From positions 124,001-188,000 of the forward strand of contig JAICUB010000001.1 in assembly GCA_025936045.1 (NCBI GenBank): a stretch of 64,000 nt of DNA, given 5' to 3'. This document shows positions 35,500 through 47,583 of the stretch, in pieces. Every line of letters begins with the position of its first letter. Within the stretch, counting starts at the first letter, position 1. This DNA is from Polyangiaceae bacterium (GTDB taxonomy: Bacteria; Myxococcota_A; Polyangia; Polyangiales; Polyangiaceae). A model generated the notes under the pieces. It was not told the DNA's origin, ran no database searches, and was given only the letters and a program-made list of their open reading frames with translations. The position numbers and the translations under genes are program-made.

Positions 35500-36963
35500 T
35501 TACAGGACCTGCAAGAACTCGAGCAAGTCGTCCTTCTGCTGCGGCGACAGTGACTCCGGGAAGAAGCTGTTCGGCTCCGGCGGGAGGACGGCGGGCAGGT
35601 TCAGCGGTTTGAAGAACGGAAGGATGAAGCGGCTGTAGAGGTCGACGGCGTCGCGCAGGGTGGCCGCGGCGTTGTCGTGGAAGTACGGAGCGCTGTTGGC
35701 GATACCCCGCAGCGCCGGCACGTCGAACGCCTCGAAGTCGCGAGGGTCGCCCGTGATCACCGCGCGCCCGGGATCGGTCGAAAACAGCTGCGGCAGGAAA
35801 TTCGGGCCGACGATGGGCGCGCCGTCGGCGTCGAGCTTCGGGAACAGATCGAAGGGGCTGCCGCTCGCGGTTTGGGGCACCGGCGGTAGGTCCACCACCT
35901 GCACGCTTCGCGACGCATCGGTGTAGAAGCGATAGCGGTATTGGGGCAGCGAGACGGTGTCGTTGAAGCGCGGACCGAAGAGATCCCCGAAGACCTGCCC
36001 GAGATACGAGAGGTTGGCGAACCCGACGTTCAAGAACTCGTCGTCCGGCGAAGGCTTGAGCACGGCCACGGGCGGCTGCACGCTCGCATCGAACAGCACG
36101 TTGCCGTCGGACTTGAGCTCGACGAACGCAAGATCGTGGATCGTGCGGTTCGTGACCTCGAGCGTGGTAGCGCCGCCGTGGCACGCCTCGCACGCCGTGT
36201 TGTACACGGCGAGGCCGCGCGCCTCTGCGTCCGTGAGCCCCATGCTGAGCTCGGGGCGCTCGATCTGACCGACGGGGGTGCCGTGAGCCAGCTGTTGCGC
36301 GACCGATTTCGCCCGCTTCGACGTGAACTCGTCTCGTTGGAACGCCGCGATGGCGTCGAGGTCGTTCTGGCAGACGGGCTGACCCTGACTGTGGTTGATG
36401 ATCGCCGCCTGCGCCTGATCCTGCAGCGTCCCTTCGCGGCCGTCGTATTGATAGGGCGCAGTGATGGCCGTGTTGTCCGTGGTCGGGACGGCGCGCCACA
36501 CGCTGACGGTGCGATCCGGCGGCGTGACCACATTGCCGTCGAAATCGATGAGATCCATGTTCGCCGGCAGGTTCAACACGACGCGGACGAGCCCCTTCTT
36601 CAGATGCTCGTACGTCGGAGTAGCAGCCTGCGGGTCGTCGGCGTCGATGGGATTGAAGAGCGGGTCGGTCGGATTCGTCGCGAGCAGGGAAGTCACGTGA
36701 TCCGGCTTGAGCGCGGTGTGCTCGTCGAGCACGTGGCAAGTCGCACACGAGCGACCGTTGGTGTTGGGGAAGGCCGTCTGAAACAGCCGCTCACCCTGCT
36801 CGTGATGGCCGTGCGAGAGCCCGTCCGCTTCACTCACCGAAGCGGTTCGCTCCGGTTGATCGACGGCACCACCACAAGCACTCACGAGCGCGGAGACCGC
36901 GCAGAGCGTGCTCAGGCGCAAGCTCGACGACCCTGACTTCGACCAAAACGACTTCGACGACAT
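35500..36963 (-). CDS. Dihaem cytochrome c peroxidase-like lipoprotein
   Basis: This 487-residue protein has a lipoprotein signal (LCAVSALVSACGG) and two CxxCH haem c sites, CATCH near residue 75 and CEACH near residue 260. The surrounding sequence (GERLFQTAFPNTNGRSCATCHVLD; LAVYNTACEACHGGATT; FDVPALRGIANSAPYFHDNAAATLRDAVDLYSRF) resembles the MauG/cytochrome c peroxidase group. It should sit at the outer membrane or face the periplasm. Whether it reduces peroxide or oxidises a protein or small molecule is not clear. It may pair with the MoxJ-type protein downstream, 237 bp after its stop. Confidence 0.85.
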   Translation of the reverse strand: MSSKSFWSKSGSSSLRLSTLCAVSALVSACGGAVDQPERTASVSEADGLSHGHHEQGERLFQTAFPNTNGRSCATCHVLDEHTALKPDHVTSLLATNPTDPLFNPIDADDPQAATPTYEHLKKGLVRVVLNLPANMDLIDFDGNVVTPPDRTVSVWRAVPTTDNTAITAPYQYDGREGTLQDQAQAAIINHSQGQPVCQNDLDAIAAFQRDEFTSKRAKSVAQQLAHGTPVGQIERPELSMGLTDAEARGLAVYNTACEACHGGATTLEVTNRTIHDLAFVELKSDGNVLFDASVQPPVAVLKPSPDDEFLNVGFANLSYLGQVFGDLFGPRFNDTVSLPQYRYRFYTDASRSVQVVDLPPVPQTASGSPFDLFPKLDADGAPIVGPNFLPQLFSTDPGRAVITGDPRDFEAFDVPALRGIANSAPYFHDNAAATLRDAVDLYSRFILPFFKPLNLPAVLPPEPNSFFPESLSPQQKDDLLEFLQVL

Positions 36964-37044
36964 CGAGTGACCCTCCTGGAATGCGGCGGCGCGCGCCTAA
37001 ACCCGCACTCGGGTGGCGCAGAGATCATGTTACCAACATTTACC

Positions 37045-37056
37045 CATCCATGGATG
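37045..37056. promoter_or_regulatory. Perfect 12-bp palindrome CATCCATGGATG in an AT-richer gap
   Basis: This inverted repeat lies in the 246-bp divergent gap between the dihaem cytochrome gene and the alpha/beta hydrolase, about 80 bp from the cytochrome start. The flanking bases (TACCAACATTTACC) are AT-rich for this genome, as in a promoter. No regulator can be assigned. Confidence 0.3.
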
Positions 37057-37209
37057 ATGATTCGTTCGAGTGTGCGCGCGGCACCGCGAAATGAGACGCG
37101 CGAAACCGGCCGGCCGTTGCGGCAGTCGCGGCGCTCGGAAGTACGCGCGGAAATCCACGCACGCCGTCGAGCGCGACTCGGGCGGTAAAAGTGATATTGC
37201 TCCCGCGCT

Positions 37210-38097
37210 TTGGACCCCGTTTCGATCGCGCTTTCGGCCGCCGGCTTCGAGTTGCACGCAGACTCGTGGGACGGCGGTGCGGGCGAGCCCATTCTGCTCC
37301 TACACGGCCTCGGCGGTAACACTGTTACGTGGCACGGCGTCGCTCCGCTGCTCGCTCGCCGTCTCCGTACTCGCGTGCTCGCCGTCGATCTTCCAGGGTT
37401 TGGCTCGTCGCATCCGCGCGGCAAGGTCTGCGGCTACTCCGGGCTCTTCGAGGTCGTCGCGGACATCCTCGTCCGACAGGCACCCACCGGCGCCCACTGG
37501 CACGTCGCCGGGAACTCGCTCGGCGGGCTGCTCGCCTTACAAGCCGCGTTCACGCTGCCGGAACGCGTTTCGCGGGTCACGCTCGCCGCGCTTTCGCTTC
37601 CTCTCACGTGGGGGCGGGGCTTGCGCGAGCTCCTCGCCTTCGCTTCCTACGTCCCCACGGCATTTCCCTGGCTCGGCCGGCATCTCGTGGGCCGATACAT
37701 GCGGACGCTCGGCCTACCAGGCGTGGTGGACGCGCCGATTCGCTTCCTTTTCGGCGACCCGGCGCGACTCGATCCGGAGCTTCGCGAGCGCCTGCTCGAC
37801 GTGTCTGCCTATCGGCTCACCTGGGTCTCCGAAGCGGCGCTCGCGCTCGAAGAGGTCACGCGCGGTCTCGGCCTGGCACTTCTTCTGCGCGGTCGCGCCG
37901 AACGCTGGATCCGCGAGAGTCGTTGCCCCGTGCGAGCCGTCTACGGCGGTCGCGACCCACTCTATCCGCCCGGCGCGTGGCAACACCTCGAGCGCGAGCG
38001 CCCGGATTGGGACTACGTGTGCATGCCGGACGCGGGTCACGTGCCGCAGCTCGAAGCCCCGGCTGATTTCGCGCGTCACATGCTCGCGCCCGTCTAG
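37210..38097 (+). CDS. Alpha/beta-fold hydrolase
   Basis: This 295-residue protein has the oxyanion motif LLLHGLGGNTVTWHG, the nucleophile Ser in VAGNSLGGLLALQAA, the acid in YGGRDPLYPPGAW and the catalytic His in MPDAGHVPQLEAP. A helical cap lies between about 130 and 225. There is no signal peptide. The substrate is unknown; lipase, esterase or C-C hydrolase roles are all possible in this superfamily. The start is a TTG directly before the conserved first strand; no strong ribosome site is visible, so the exact start is uncertain. Confidence 0.85.
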   Translation: MDPVSIALSAAGFELHADSWDGGAGEPILLLHGLGGNTVTWHGVAPLLARRLRTRVLAVDLPGFGSSHPRGKVCGYSGLFEVVADILVRQAPTGAHWHVAGNSLGGLLALQAAFTLPERVSRVTLAALSLPLTWGRGLRELLAFASYVPTAFPWLGRHLVGRYMRTLGLPGVVDAPIRFLFGDPARLDPELRERLLDVSAYRLTWVSEAALALEEVTRGLGLALLLRGRAERWIRESRCPVRAVYGGRDPLYPPGAWQHLERERPDWDYVCMPDAGHVPQLEAPADFARHMLAPV

Positions 38098-38117
38098 TTC
38101 CGCGGCATACGCCGCGG

Positions 38118-38585
38118 CTACGGGCAGAGCGTCGCGTCCGGATCGAGCGCGACGAGGAGCCCCTCGACACCCTCGACCGGTGCTTTGCCGTTCTCGATCA
38201 GGCGCACGTAGTAGAGCCCCGGCTCGGTCGAGCTCTTGACGATGCTGACGCGTGCCGCGTCGCGCCCTGACCAGATGACGGGTGGGCGAGCCGCCGCCGC
38301 CGGCGGACGTTGAGTCGTGCTTCGCCGGCTCGGCGGCGGCGGCGGCGACGGTCGAGTGCTGACGGGGGGCATCGAGGAGGGGGTCGCGCCGGCGGCCGGG
38401 GCGACTGAGGGACGCACGGGCTTCGGGGGCGGCTGGCTGCGCATCCGCGGAAAAGGCGTCAGCGAGCGGACACTCGCGGGGGCGGCCGTCAGTGGAATGC
38501 GGGAGCTCGGCAGCGCGGGCAAGACCTCGGGTGCAGGCTTGGCCGCGCCTGCAGGGCCGGCAGGGGCCTCGAAAACATGCTCCAT
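38118..38585 (-). CDS. Pro/Ala-rich hypothetical protein
   Basis: This 155-residue protein has residues 1-105 of low complexity, rich in Pro, Ala, Ser and Arg and probably disordered. A compact C-terminal segment (VIWSGRDAARVSIVKSSTEPGLYYVRLIENGKAPVEG) could form a small beta domain. I recognise no family. It converges with the alpha/beta hydrolase and is divergent from the next small gene 64 bp away. Codon use is normal for the region. Confidence 0.45.
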   Translation of the reverse strand: MEHVFEAPAGPAGAAKPAPEVLPALPSSRIPLTAAPASVRSLTPFPRMRSQPPPKPVRPSVAPAAGATPSSMPPVSTRPSPPPPPSRRSTTQRPPAAAARPPVIWSGRDAARVSIVKSSTEPGLYYVRLIENGKAPVEGVEGLLVALDPDATLCP

Positions 38586-38649
38586 ACTGGTTAGTGGTGG
38601 TTGGAGCGCCCCTTTATGATCACCTTCGGATTATCGTGCGGGTGCGCTC

Positions 38650-39114
38650 ATGTCCCACCTCGTCGATTTCACGACCGTTTCGACCGCCGGCCTGGAGACT
38701 TCCCCGGTCGCAGCTGCGCTCGCGGGTTTACGTGCCAACGAGGCCCGCTATTTCAAGAACAAGTACAACCACGACTTTACGGTGGAGCCCGCCGCCAAGG
38801 CGAAAAAGACCATCGAGTGGATCCACCGCATCCTCGAGCAAGAGCGCGGCATCGTCATCGAGTCACGCCCGCTCGAGGCGACGGCGTTTCAGGTCGAGAA
38901 CATCCGCATGGCTTATGTCTTTTACGAGAGCGGGCTGTCCATCAACGTGATGTACACCATCGAGGACGCCAAGAAGCGAGCGGTCGGCTTCAAGCTCTCC
39001 GAGGGCATTGAGGTGCCTTTAGAGCTTGCCAAAGACTTCAAGTTCGCCAGGCAGAAGTCGAAGCTTGCCGGGACGATTCGCGGCTCGTACTTCGTGATCA
39101 AGGGCGAGTACTGA
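38650..39114 (+). CDS. Conserved-looking hypothetical protein
   Basis: This 154-residue soluble protein lacks signal and membrane segments. It has balanced composition and predicted alternating helices and strands (AKKTIEWIHRILEQERGIVIESRPL; IRMAYVFYESGLSINVMYTIEDAKKRAVGFKLSEG). This ordered sequence and the clear start argue for a real protein, but I know no family for it. It is transcribed toward the Hsp70 gene on the other strand. Confidence 0.6.
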   Translation: MSHLVDFTTVSTAGLETSPVAAALAGLRANEARYFKNKYNHDFTVEPAAKAKKTIEWIHRILEQERGIVIESRPLEATAFQVENIRMAYVFYESGLSINVMYTIEDAKKRAVGFKLSEGIEVPLELAKDFKFARQKSKLAGTIRGSYFVIKGEY

Positions 39115-39170
39115 AGCTGCGCGTCGCGCGGCATAGGCTGAAAAGCGTTCCCGTGGCACGCCGCTCGTCG

Positions 39171-41915
<2,745 letters not shown>

Positions 41916-41979
41916 AATCGGCGCGCTGCCGCCCCGGCGCCGTCTCGCCTAGCGCGGCGTCTCCACTAGACTCGGGCTC

Positions 41980-42507
41980 GTGAACGCATCCCCAAGACCG
42001 GTCCCGTTGGCTCGACGGCTGTGGCTCGCCGCGGTCTATTTCTTCCGCATCCTGTTCGACGGCATCTTCGCGGCACGAGCTCGCGAGCTCCTCGTCCCCG
42101 CCGTCCTCCAGGCGGAAGCGGCGCCCGAGCGCGCGGCGCCTGGCGCGCTCCAGCTTCTCGGCCTGCTCCAGCGCGAGGGGCGGCTCGTCGATTTTTTGCA
42201 GCAAGACGTGTCCGCGTTCCCGGACGTGGAGATCGGAGCCGCGGCCCGCGTCGTGCACGACGGCTGCCGGAGAGCGCTCGCGGCGCACTTCGAGATCCAG
42301 CCCGTGCGAGACGAACGCGAAGGCAGCGGCGTCACGCTCGAGACGGTCGACGCGAACGCGATCAAGCTCGTCGGTAACGTGAGCGGAACGGCGCCCTTCC
42401 GGGGCACGTTGCGGCATCGCGGCTGGCGCGTCCTCTCCGTGCGACTGCCGGAGACGGTCGCCGGCTTCGACGCGAACGTGCTCGCGCCGGCGGAGGTCGA
42501 GCTGTGA
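41980..42507 (+). CDS. DUF2760 family protein
   Basis: This 175-residue protein has a short hydrophobic N-terminal stretch (RLWLAAVYFFRILFDGIFAA) and the DUF2760 hallmark ALQLLGLLQREGRLVDFLQQDVSAFPDVEIGAAARVVHDGCRRAL. The biochemical role of the domain is unknown. It is known to sit beside Hsp70-type genes, as here. GTG at 41980 is the start; the stop overlaps the next GTG as GTGA, so translation is coupled. Read with the two flanking Hsp70s it is probably a co-factor or membrane adaptor. Confidence 0.85.
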   Translation: MNASPRPVPLARRLWLAAVYFFRILFDGIFAARARELLVPAVLQAEAAPERAAPGALQLLGLLQREGRLVDFLQQDVSAFPDVEIGAAARVVHDGCRRALAAHFEIQPVRDEREGSGVTLETVDANAIKLVGNVSGTAPFRGTLRHRGWRVLSVRLPETVAGFDANVLAPAEVEL

Positions 42508-44333
42508 GCGCGCGGCACGCGATCGGTATCGATCTGGGCACGACGCACACCGCGCTCGCGTCTTCGGCGCTCGACGAAGACGCCCGTTCCCTCGACGTTT
42601 TCGCGGTGCCGCAGCTCGTCGCGCGCGGCTCGCTCGAGCCGCGCGCGCTCTTGCCGTCGTTCTTGTACTTCGCCCACGAGTCGGAAGGACCGCTCGTGCT
42701 GCCCTGGGGAAGCTCGTCGAGCACCGTCGGAGAGCATGCGCGGATGCGTGCGTCGGAGTCTCCCGCTCGCACGGTCGCGAGCGCGAAGAGCTGGCTTTCG
42801 CATGCCGGCGTCAACCGTCGCGAGCCGCTGCTGCCGCTCGGCGCGCCGCCCGACGTCGAGAAGATCTCCCCCGTGGAAGCTTCGTTCCGCTACCTCGACC
42901 ACCTCGCGGAGGCGTGGCGCTCCGTTCACGGCACGGAGCTCGGGGCGGAGGACGTGATCTTGACGGTGCCCGCGTCGTTCGACGCGGCGGCACGCGAGCT
43001 CACCGTGGAAGCGGCGCAAGCGGCCGGCTTCGAGCACGTCACTTTGTTGGAAGAGCCGCAAGCGGCGCTCTACGCGTGGCTCGCCGCGGCGGGCGACGGT
43101 TTCCGCAAGGAGCTCACGCCGGGCGACCTCGTCCTCGTCATCGACATCGGCGGGGGCACCACCGACTTCTCGGCGATCGCCGTGAGCGAGCGTGACGGAG
43201 CGCTCGAGCTCGACCGTATCGCCGTCGGGGACCACATCTTGCTCGGCGGCGACAACATGGACCTTGCGCTCGCGCACGGCGTGCGCGCGAAGCTCGCCGA
43301 AAGCGGACGGGAGCTCGACGCGTGGCAGCTGACGAGTCTCACGCACGCCTGCCGTGGCGCGAAAGAGCGCCTGCTCTCGGCCTCGCCGCCCGACGCCGTT
43401 CCCGTCGTCATCGCGGGTCGCGGCTCGGACCTGCTCGGCGGTTCCGTGCGCGCCGAGCTCACGCGTGACGAGGTCGAGCGGGTGCTCGTGGACGGCTTCT
43501 TTCCGTTGGTCGAGCTCGGCGCGCGTCCCGCGTTGCGGCCGCGCGCAGGCCTCACGCAGCTCGGCTTGCCGTACGCGTTCGACCCGGCGATCACGAAGCA
43601 TCTCGCTTCCTTTCTCAGCCGCCAATCGGGCGCGCTCGCTGCCGGCGCCGCCGACGGCCTCTTGCGACCCACGCGCGTGCTCTTCAACGGCGGGGTCACG
43701 AAGGCGCCGGCCATCCGCGGCCGTATCCTCGCGGCTTTGAACGGATGGCTCGAGCGCGCGGGCGCGGCGCCCGTTCGCGTATTGCCGGGCGAAGATCCGG
43801 ATCTAGCCGTGGCGCGCGGCGCCGCCTACTACGGACGCGTGCGACGTGGGGAGGGCGTGCGCATCCGGGGCGGCACGGCCCGCGCTTACTACGTGGGGGT
43901 CGAGAGCCCGATGCCGGCCGTGCCGGGCATGGAGCCGCCGATCTCGGCGCTTTGCGTCGCCCCGTTCGGCATGGAGGAGGGCACCGAGACCAGCTTGCCG
44001 AAGCACGAGCTCGCGGTCGTCGTCGGCGAGCCCGTCGAGTTTCGCTTCTTCGGTTCCTCGGTGCGCCGCACCGACGAACCGGGCGCCGTGCTCGAAAGGT
44101 GGAAGGCCGGTGAGCTCGAAGAGCTCGCCCCCATCGCGCTGACACTACCGGCCGCCGGTCGCCGCGCGGGCGATGTCGTGCCGATTCGCTTGCACCCGTC
44201 CATCACGCCAGTCGGGACGCTCGAGCTCGAGGCCGTCCCCGTCGAGCCCGTCGAGCCGAACGAACGCTGGAAGCTCGAGCTCAACGTGCGGAGCGACGCC
44301 CCCTACACCGGGGACCACTCGCATCGATCGTGA
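42504..44333 (+). CDS. Non-canonical Hsp70-family protein
   Basis: This 609-residue protein has an Hsp70 ATPase domain with HAIGIDLGTTHTALAS, LVLVIDIGGGTTDFSAI and VLFNGGVTKAPAIRGRI. A beta-rich C-terminal region of about 180 residues follows (GVRIRGGTARAYYVGVES onward) without the helical lid of DnaK. It is clearly related to the N-terminal part of the divergent 914-residue protein, including LPSFLYFAHES and SPVEASFRYLDHL, which suggests duplication. It follows DUF2760 with a 4-bp overlap. No DnaJ or GrpE is nearby, so nucleotide exchange must come from elsewhere or not be needed. Confidence 0.9.
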   Translation: MSARHAIGIDLGTTHTALASSALDEDARSLDVFAVPQLVARGSLEPRALLPSFLYFAHESEGPLVLPWGSSSSTVGEHARMRASESPARTVASAKSWLSHAGVNRREPLLPLGAPPDVEKISPVEASFRYLDHLAEAWRSVHGTELGAEDVILTVPASFDAAARELTVEAAQAAGFEHVTLLEEPQAALYAWLAAAGDGFRKELTPGDLVLVIDIGGGTTDFSAIAVSERDGALELDRIAVGDHILLGGDNMDLALAHGVRAKLAESGRELDAWQLTSLTHACRGAKERLLSASPPDAVPVVIAGRGSDLLGGSVRAELTRDEVERVLVDGFFPLVELGARPALRPRAGLTQLGLPYAFDPAITKHLASFLSRQSGALAAGAADGLLRPTRVLFNGGVTKAPAIRGRILAALNGWLERAGAAPVRVLPGEDPDLAVARGAAYYGRVRRGEGVRIRGGTARAYYVGVESPMPAVPGMEPPISALCVAPFGMEEGTETSLPKHELAVVVGEPVEFRFFGSSVRRTDEPGAVLERWKAGELEELAPIALTLPAAGRRAGDVVPIRLHPSITPVGTLELEAVPVEPVEPNERWKLELNVRSDAPYTGDHSHRS

Positions 44334-44347
44334 ATTTTGGGGCGCCG

Positions 44348-44368
44348 CTCGGGGAGTGCGCTCCCGAG
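44348..44368. terminator. GC-rich hairpin between convergent genes
   Basis: CTCGGGGAG and CTCCCGAG flank a TGCG loop, giving an 8-bp stem with one bulged G. It lies between the stops of the Hsp70 and the Ser/Thr kinase genes. No T-tract follows on either strand, so an intrinsic terminator is possible but not certain. Confidence 0.3.
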
Positions 44369-44380
44369 CTCCGGGAACGC

Positions 44381-46822
44381 TCAATGCGTTCGCGCCGACG
44401 TGAGCCGCCGCAACCGCCGCAGCTGCAAGGCATCGCGCGACAGCAGCACCGGGAACAGGAGCACGTACGGCAAGAGCAGGAGCCAATCCTTGGTCGTGAG
44501 CGGCAGCGGCAGCTCGCGCATCGAGCCGTGGCGAAGCCCGCTGAAATTCCAAAGCAGATAGCCGGCGAGGCCGAGCACGGGCGCCGCGAGCTGCGCCGAG
44601 CGCGTGCTCCAGGAAACGTCCTCGAGCGCGCTCCGGTTCGCCAGGCGCTGGGCCTCGCGCGCTTGGCGTAGCCTGGTCTTCACCATCCGCTTGAGCGCGG
44701 GTTCGGCCGCGAGGTAACGCTCGGTCCTGCGGCGCAGCACGGAGTAGCCGATGAAGCCGATCAGGGACGGCCCGAGGATGTAGAGGATGCGGGCGAGCAA
44801 CGGGAGCGCGCTCGCTTGCGCGAGCATGCGGATGCCCGTGAGGCTGCCGATCATGGCGCCGCCGTAGAGCCAGATGGCGCGCGCGGCGCGGAAGGTCGCG
44901 AGCGAGCGCAAGAAATATTGCCCGCGCGTCGTCACCGAAGCTTCGTCGGCGGGCTCGCTGGGCGCGCGGAGAGCCGCGAGAATTTCGGAGAAGGAAAAGG
45001 CAGCGAGCAGCGTGGCGACGGAGAGCGCGAGCAGGAACGTGCCCTGGAAGACGAGCGTCTTCGCGATCTCGACCAAATCGAGCGATTTTGCGCCGAGCTC
45101 GGCCCGCAACCAGGTCGAGAGGTCGACGTGGGGTCGTCCGAGCGCCCAGTCGAGCACTTCGAGCGTGATCACCGTGGAGAGCAGCACGATGAGCAGAAAG
45201 AACGGCCACACGGACTCCCAGCGCGGCCGCGCCGCGATGAGCTCGTAGCGATCGATGCGGCGGGCGAAGCGCACTTCGGTCGTCAAGAGGAAGAGATAAG
45301 CAAACTGAAAGACCAGAATCACGATCAGCGCTTCGGACCACTCCGCGCGCATCTGGAGCGAGACGTTGCGCACCAGATCGGCGGAGCCTAGCCGGCTGTC
45401 GCCCGCGTGAACGATCGCGAGCGCGACGAGCTCGACGATGAACACCAGTTGGAAGAGCGGAGCGAGCGCCGCGGCGAACGTCCGATGCGCCAAAAAACCC
45501 GAGACGAAGAGCTCTTCGTTCGACGGCGGGCGGAACGGGTCCGTCGCCTTCCGCCCGAGCCGAAACAGCGCCGCTTGCGCCCAGAGCGGGTAGCCGAGCG
45601 CGAGCACGAACAGAAACCAACCGACGGCGTTGACGATCGCGGGCGGGCCGAGCGTGAGCACCTTCGCGATCGATTGTCCGGTGAGGTACCAGACGACGAA
45701 CGCGAAGAGGACGAGCGCACCCCCGGCCGTCACGACCGTGCCCAACAAGGATTGGCGTTCGTACTGGCGCGCGACCCCGTCGATGTAGCTCTGCACGTAA
45801 GCGCGGATTTGCGGGATCGTGAGCGTCCGCTCGACGGGATCCTTGACGAGTAAGCGGAGCGTCAAGGCTTCGAGCGCGGCCGGGGTCGTCGACTGGATCT
45901 CGCTCGGCGCGAGTGGGACGTCGTTCAGCACGCACTTCAGCGTCACGAGCGGATCGTCGTGCTCGAACGGGACCTGTCCGCACAGGATTTCGTAGAGAAT
46001 CACACCGAGCGAGTAGATATCGGCGCGGCCGTCGACGGGACGGCCCGCCGCCTGCTCGGGCGACATGTATTCGGGCGTGCCGATGACGGTGCCGTCGAGG
46101 GTCTGCCAAGCCTTGGCGGCCGCGCGTACCGAGGTCACGCCGGGGCGCGGCAACCCGGAAATCCTGTCGCCGGTCTCGACGTCGGGGATGCTGCCTTCGT
46201 CGGCGCTCGTCGTGACGGGCTCCGGATGCGACCCCGAGGGCTCCATCAGCTTCGCGACGCCCCAGTCCATGACCAAGACCTCGCCGAAGTCCCCGACCAT
46301 GATGTTGGCCGGCTTCAAATCGCGGTGAATCACGCCGCGCGCGTGGGCGTAGTCGATCGCCTGGCAGACCTGCAGGAACACGTCGAGCAGCCGGCGCAAG
46401 CCGAACTGCGCGAGCGTCGCGGGATCGTTCGCTCGGCGCTGATCGAGGATCGTCTCGAGCGAGCGCCCGGGAATGAGCTTCATCGAGAAGTAAGCGCGCC
46501 CGTCGGGCGAGGTGCCGAGGTCGTGCACGGGAACGACGTTCGGATGCTCGAGCTGCGCCATGATCTGCGCTTCTTCGGCGAAGCGAGCGAGCTGTTGGCG
46601 CGGCATTTCCTTGCGCGAATGCTTCGTGACCTTGAGCGCTACGTCCCGCCGGAGCTTCGTGTCGTAGCCACGGAGCACCTCCGCCATCGCCCCGCTGCCG
46701 ACCTCGCCGTGCACGCGGATCTTGCCGGCCCAAAGATCGCCGGACGGAGCCACCGAGGTCGCTCGGCGCGGTCGGGAAGCGTCGTCGGGCGGCGGGGGCG
46801 CGTCGTCGCGCGAGTCGGTCAT
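44381..46822 (-). CDS. Ser/Thr protein kinase with polytopic membrane C-terminus
   Basis: This 813-residue protein has a Hanks-type kinase in residues about 35-330: glycine loop GEVGSGAMAEV, Lys in VALKVTKHS, catalytic loop VIHRDLKPANI, Mg-binding DWGVAK (DWG rather than DFG) and GTPEYMSPEQA. The C-terminal half holds about eight or nine hydrophobic segments, including TVVTAGGALVLFAFVVWYLTG and VSVATLLAAFSFSEILAAL. It lacks PASTA or other extracellular repeats. It should sense or act at the inner membrane. It is flanked by the Hsp70 cluster and an AraC regulator; the phosphorylated substrates cannot be inferred. Confidence 0.92.
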   Translation of the reverse strand: MTDSRDDAPPPPDDASRPRRATSVAPSGDLWAGKIRVHGEVGSGAMAEVLRGYDTKLRRDVALKVTKHSRKEMPRQQLARFAEEAQIMAQLEHPNVVPVHDLGTSPDGRAYFSMKLIPGRSLETILDQRRANDPATLAQFGLRRLLDVFLQVCQAIDYAHARGVIHRDLKPANIMVGDFGEVLVMDWGVAKLMEPSGSHPEPVTTSADEGSIPDVETGDRISGLPRPGVTSVRAAAKAWQTLDGTVIGTPEYMSPEQAAGRPVDGRADIYSLGVILYEILCGQVPFEHDDPLVTLKCVLNDVPLAPSEIQSTTPAALEALTLRLLVKDPVERTLTIPQIRAYVQSYIDGVARQYERQSLLGTVVTAGGALVLFAFVVWYLTGQSIAKVLTLGPPAIVNAVGWFLFVLALGYPLWAQAALFRLGRKATDPFRPPSNEELFVSGFLAHRTFAAALAPLFQLVFIVELVALAIVHAGDSRLGSADLVRNVSLQMRAEWSEALIVILVFQFAYLFLLTTEVRFARRIDRYELIAARPRWESVWPFFLLIVLLSTVITLEVLDWALGRPHVDLSTWLRAELGAKSLDLVEIAKTLVFQGTFLLALSVATLLAAFSFSEILAALRAPSEPADEASVTTRGQYFLRSLATFRAARAIWLYGGAMIGSLTGIRMLAQASALPLLARILYILGPSLIGFIGYSVLRRRTERYLAAEPALKRMVKTRLRQAREAQRLANRSALEDVSWSTRSAQLAAPVLGLAGYLLWNFSGLRHGSMRELPLPLTTKDWLLLLPYVLLFPVLLSRDALQLRRLRRLTSARTH

Positions 46823-46881
46823 GTTCGGCGACCGCGTAGTCTAACAGGCCGGAAGGCCCGACGGGACCGGTCCGCGCCGGG

Positions 46882-47583
46882 TCAGGTCCGTAGCTTCCGA
46901 TATTCGCTCGGCGAACGGCCCGTCCATCGACGGAAGGCGCGACGGAGCGCCTTCACGTCGTCGTACCCGCAGGAGAGCGCGACCTCGTACACGGAGGCGC
47001 CCGGCCGCGTGATGGCGCTCATCGCCGCGTCGCGCCGAACCGAGTCGAGGACTTGGCCGAAGGTGACGCCGCGCTCGCTCAGCCTGCGCTGGAGCGTACG
47101 GCGGCTCATGCCGAGCGAACGACCAATCGAGCTCAAGGTCGGCGTCGTGTCGGGGAGCGTGCGCCCGATCGCTTCTCGCACGTTCAAGAGCGTCCCGGCC
47201 GGCGGGCGCTCCAGGTGCCCCGTGACCCAGTCCCGCGCCTCATCCCGCGACGCGGTGACGAGGCTCGGGAAGAGCGGGGGCGCGAGCCATTGGACGGAGG
47301 CGAGGAGCGCCCGCGCGAGCACGTTCGGGATCACGTGAGCGACCGCGACGATCCGGTCGCCGACGCGCTCCTGGCAGTTTTTCATTTCGTCGCCGGCCAG
47401 CCGCACGAGCGTCGGCGAGTAGAGCGGCGCGTCGGTCAAATCCACGACCACGCCGAGCCGCCCGAGCTCGACGCACGCGCGCTCTATTTCGCGAAAATGA
47501 TCGCTCACCTCCGCAGCGGAGATGGTCGGGTAGAAGGTGGCAAACAGGAGCGGCGCCTCGGACCTATCCAGGGTCGGCTTCAT
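46882..47583 (-). CDS. AraC-family transcriptional regulator
   Basis: This 233-residue protein has a C-terminal double helix-turn-helix: LSSIGRSLGMSRRTLQRRLSERGVTFGQVL and VYEVALSCGYDDVKALRRAFRRWTGRSPSEYRKL. The N-terminal 140 residues (VVVDLTDAPLYSPTLVRLAGDEM) look like the SpoIIAA/STAS-like fold sometimes found in such regulators rather than a cupin. There is no signal peptide. It is divergent from the second GH30 lipoprotein gene across 208 bp, so control of that gene is plausible but not shown. Confidence 0.88.
   Translation of the reverse strand: MKPTLDRSEAPLLFATFYPTISAAEVSDHFREIERACVELGRLGVVVDLTDAPLYSPTLVRLAGDEMKNCQERVGDRIVAVAHVIPNVLARALLASVQWLAPPLFPSLVTASRDEARDWVTGHLERPPAGTLLNVREAIGRTLPDTTPTLSSIGRSLGMSRRTLQRRLSERGVTFGQVLDSVRRDAAMSAITRPGASVYEVALSCGYDDVKALRRAFRRWTGRSPSEYRKLRT

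Noticed and set aside
44145-46733. 862-codon minus-strand frame overlapping the Ser/Thr kinase
   Set aside because: It overlaps the true kinase gene in another frame and is Arg/Ala/Pro-rich with no domains; a GC-skew shadow.
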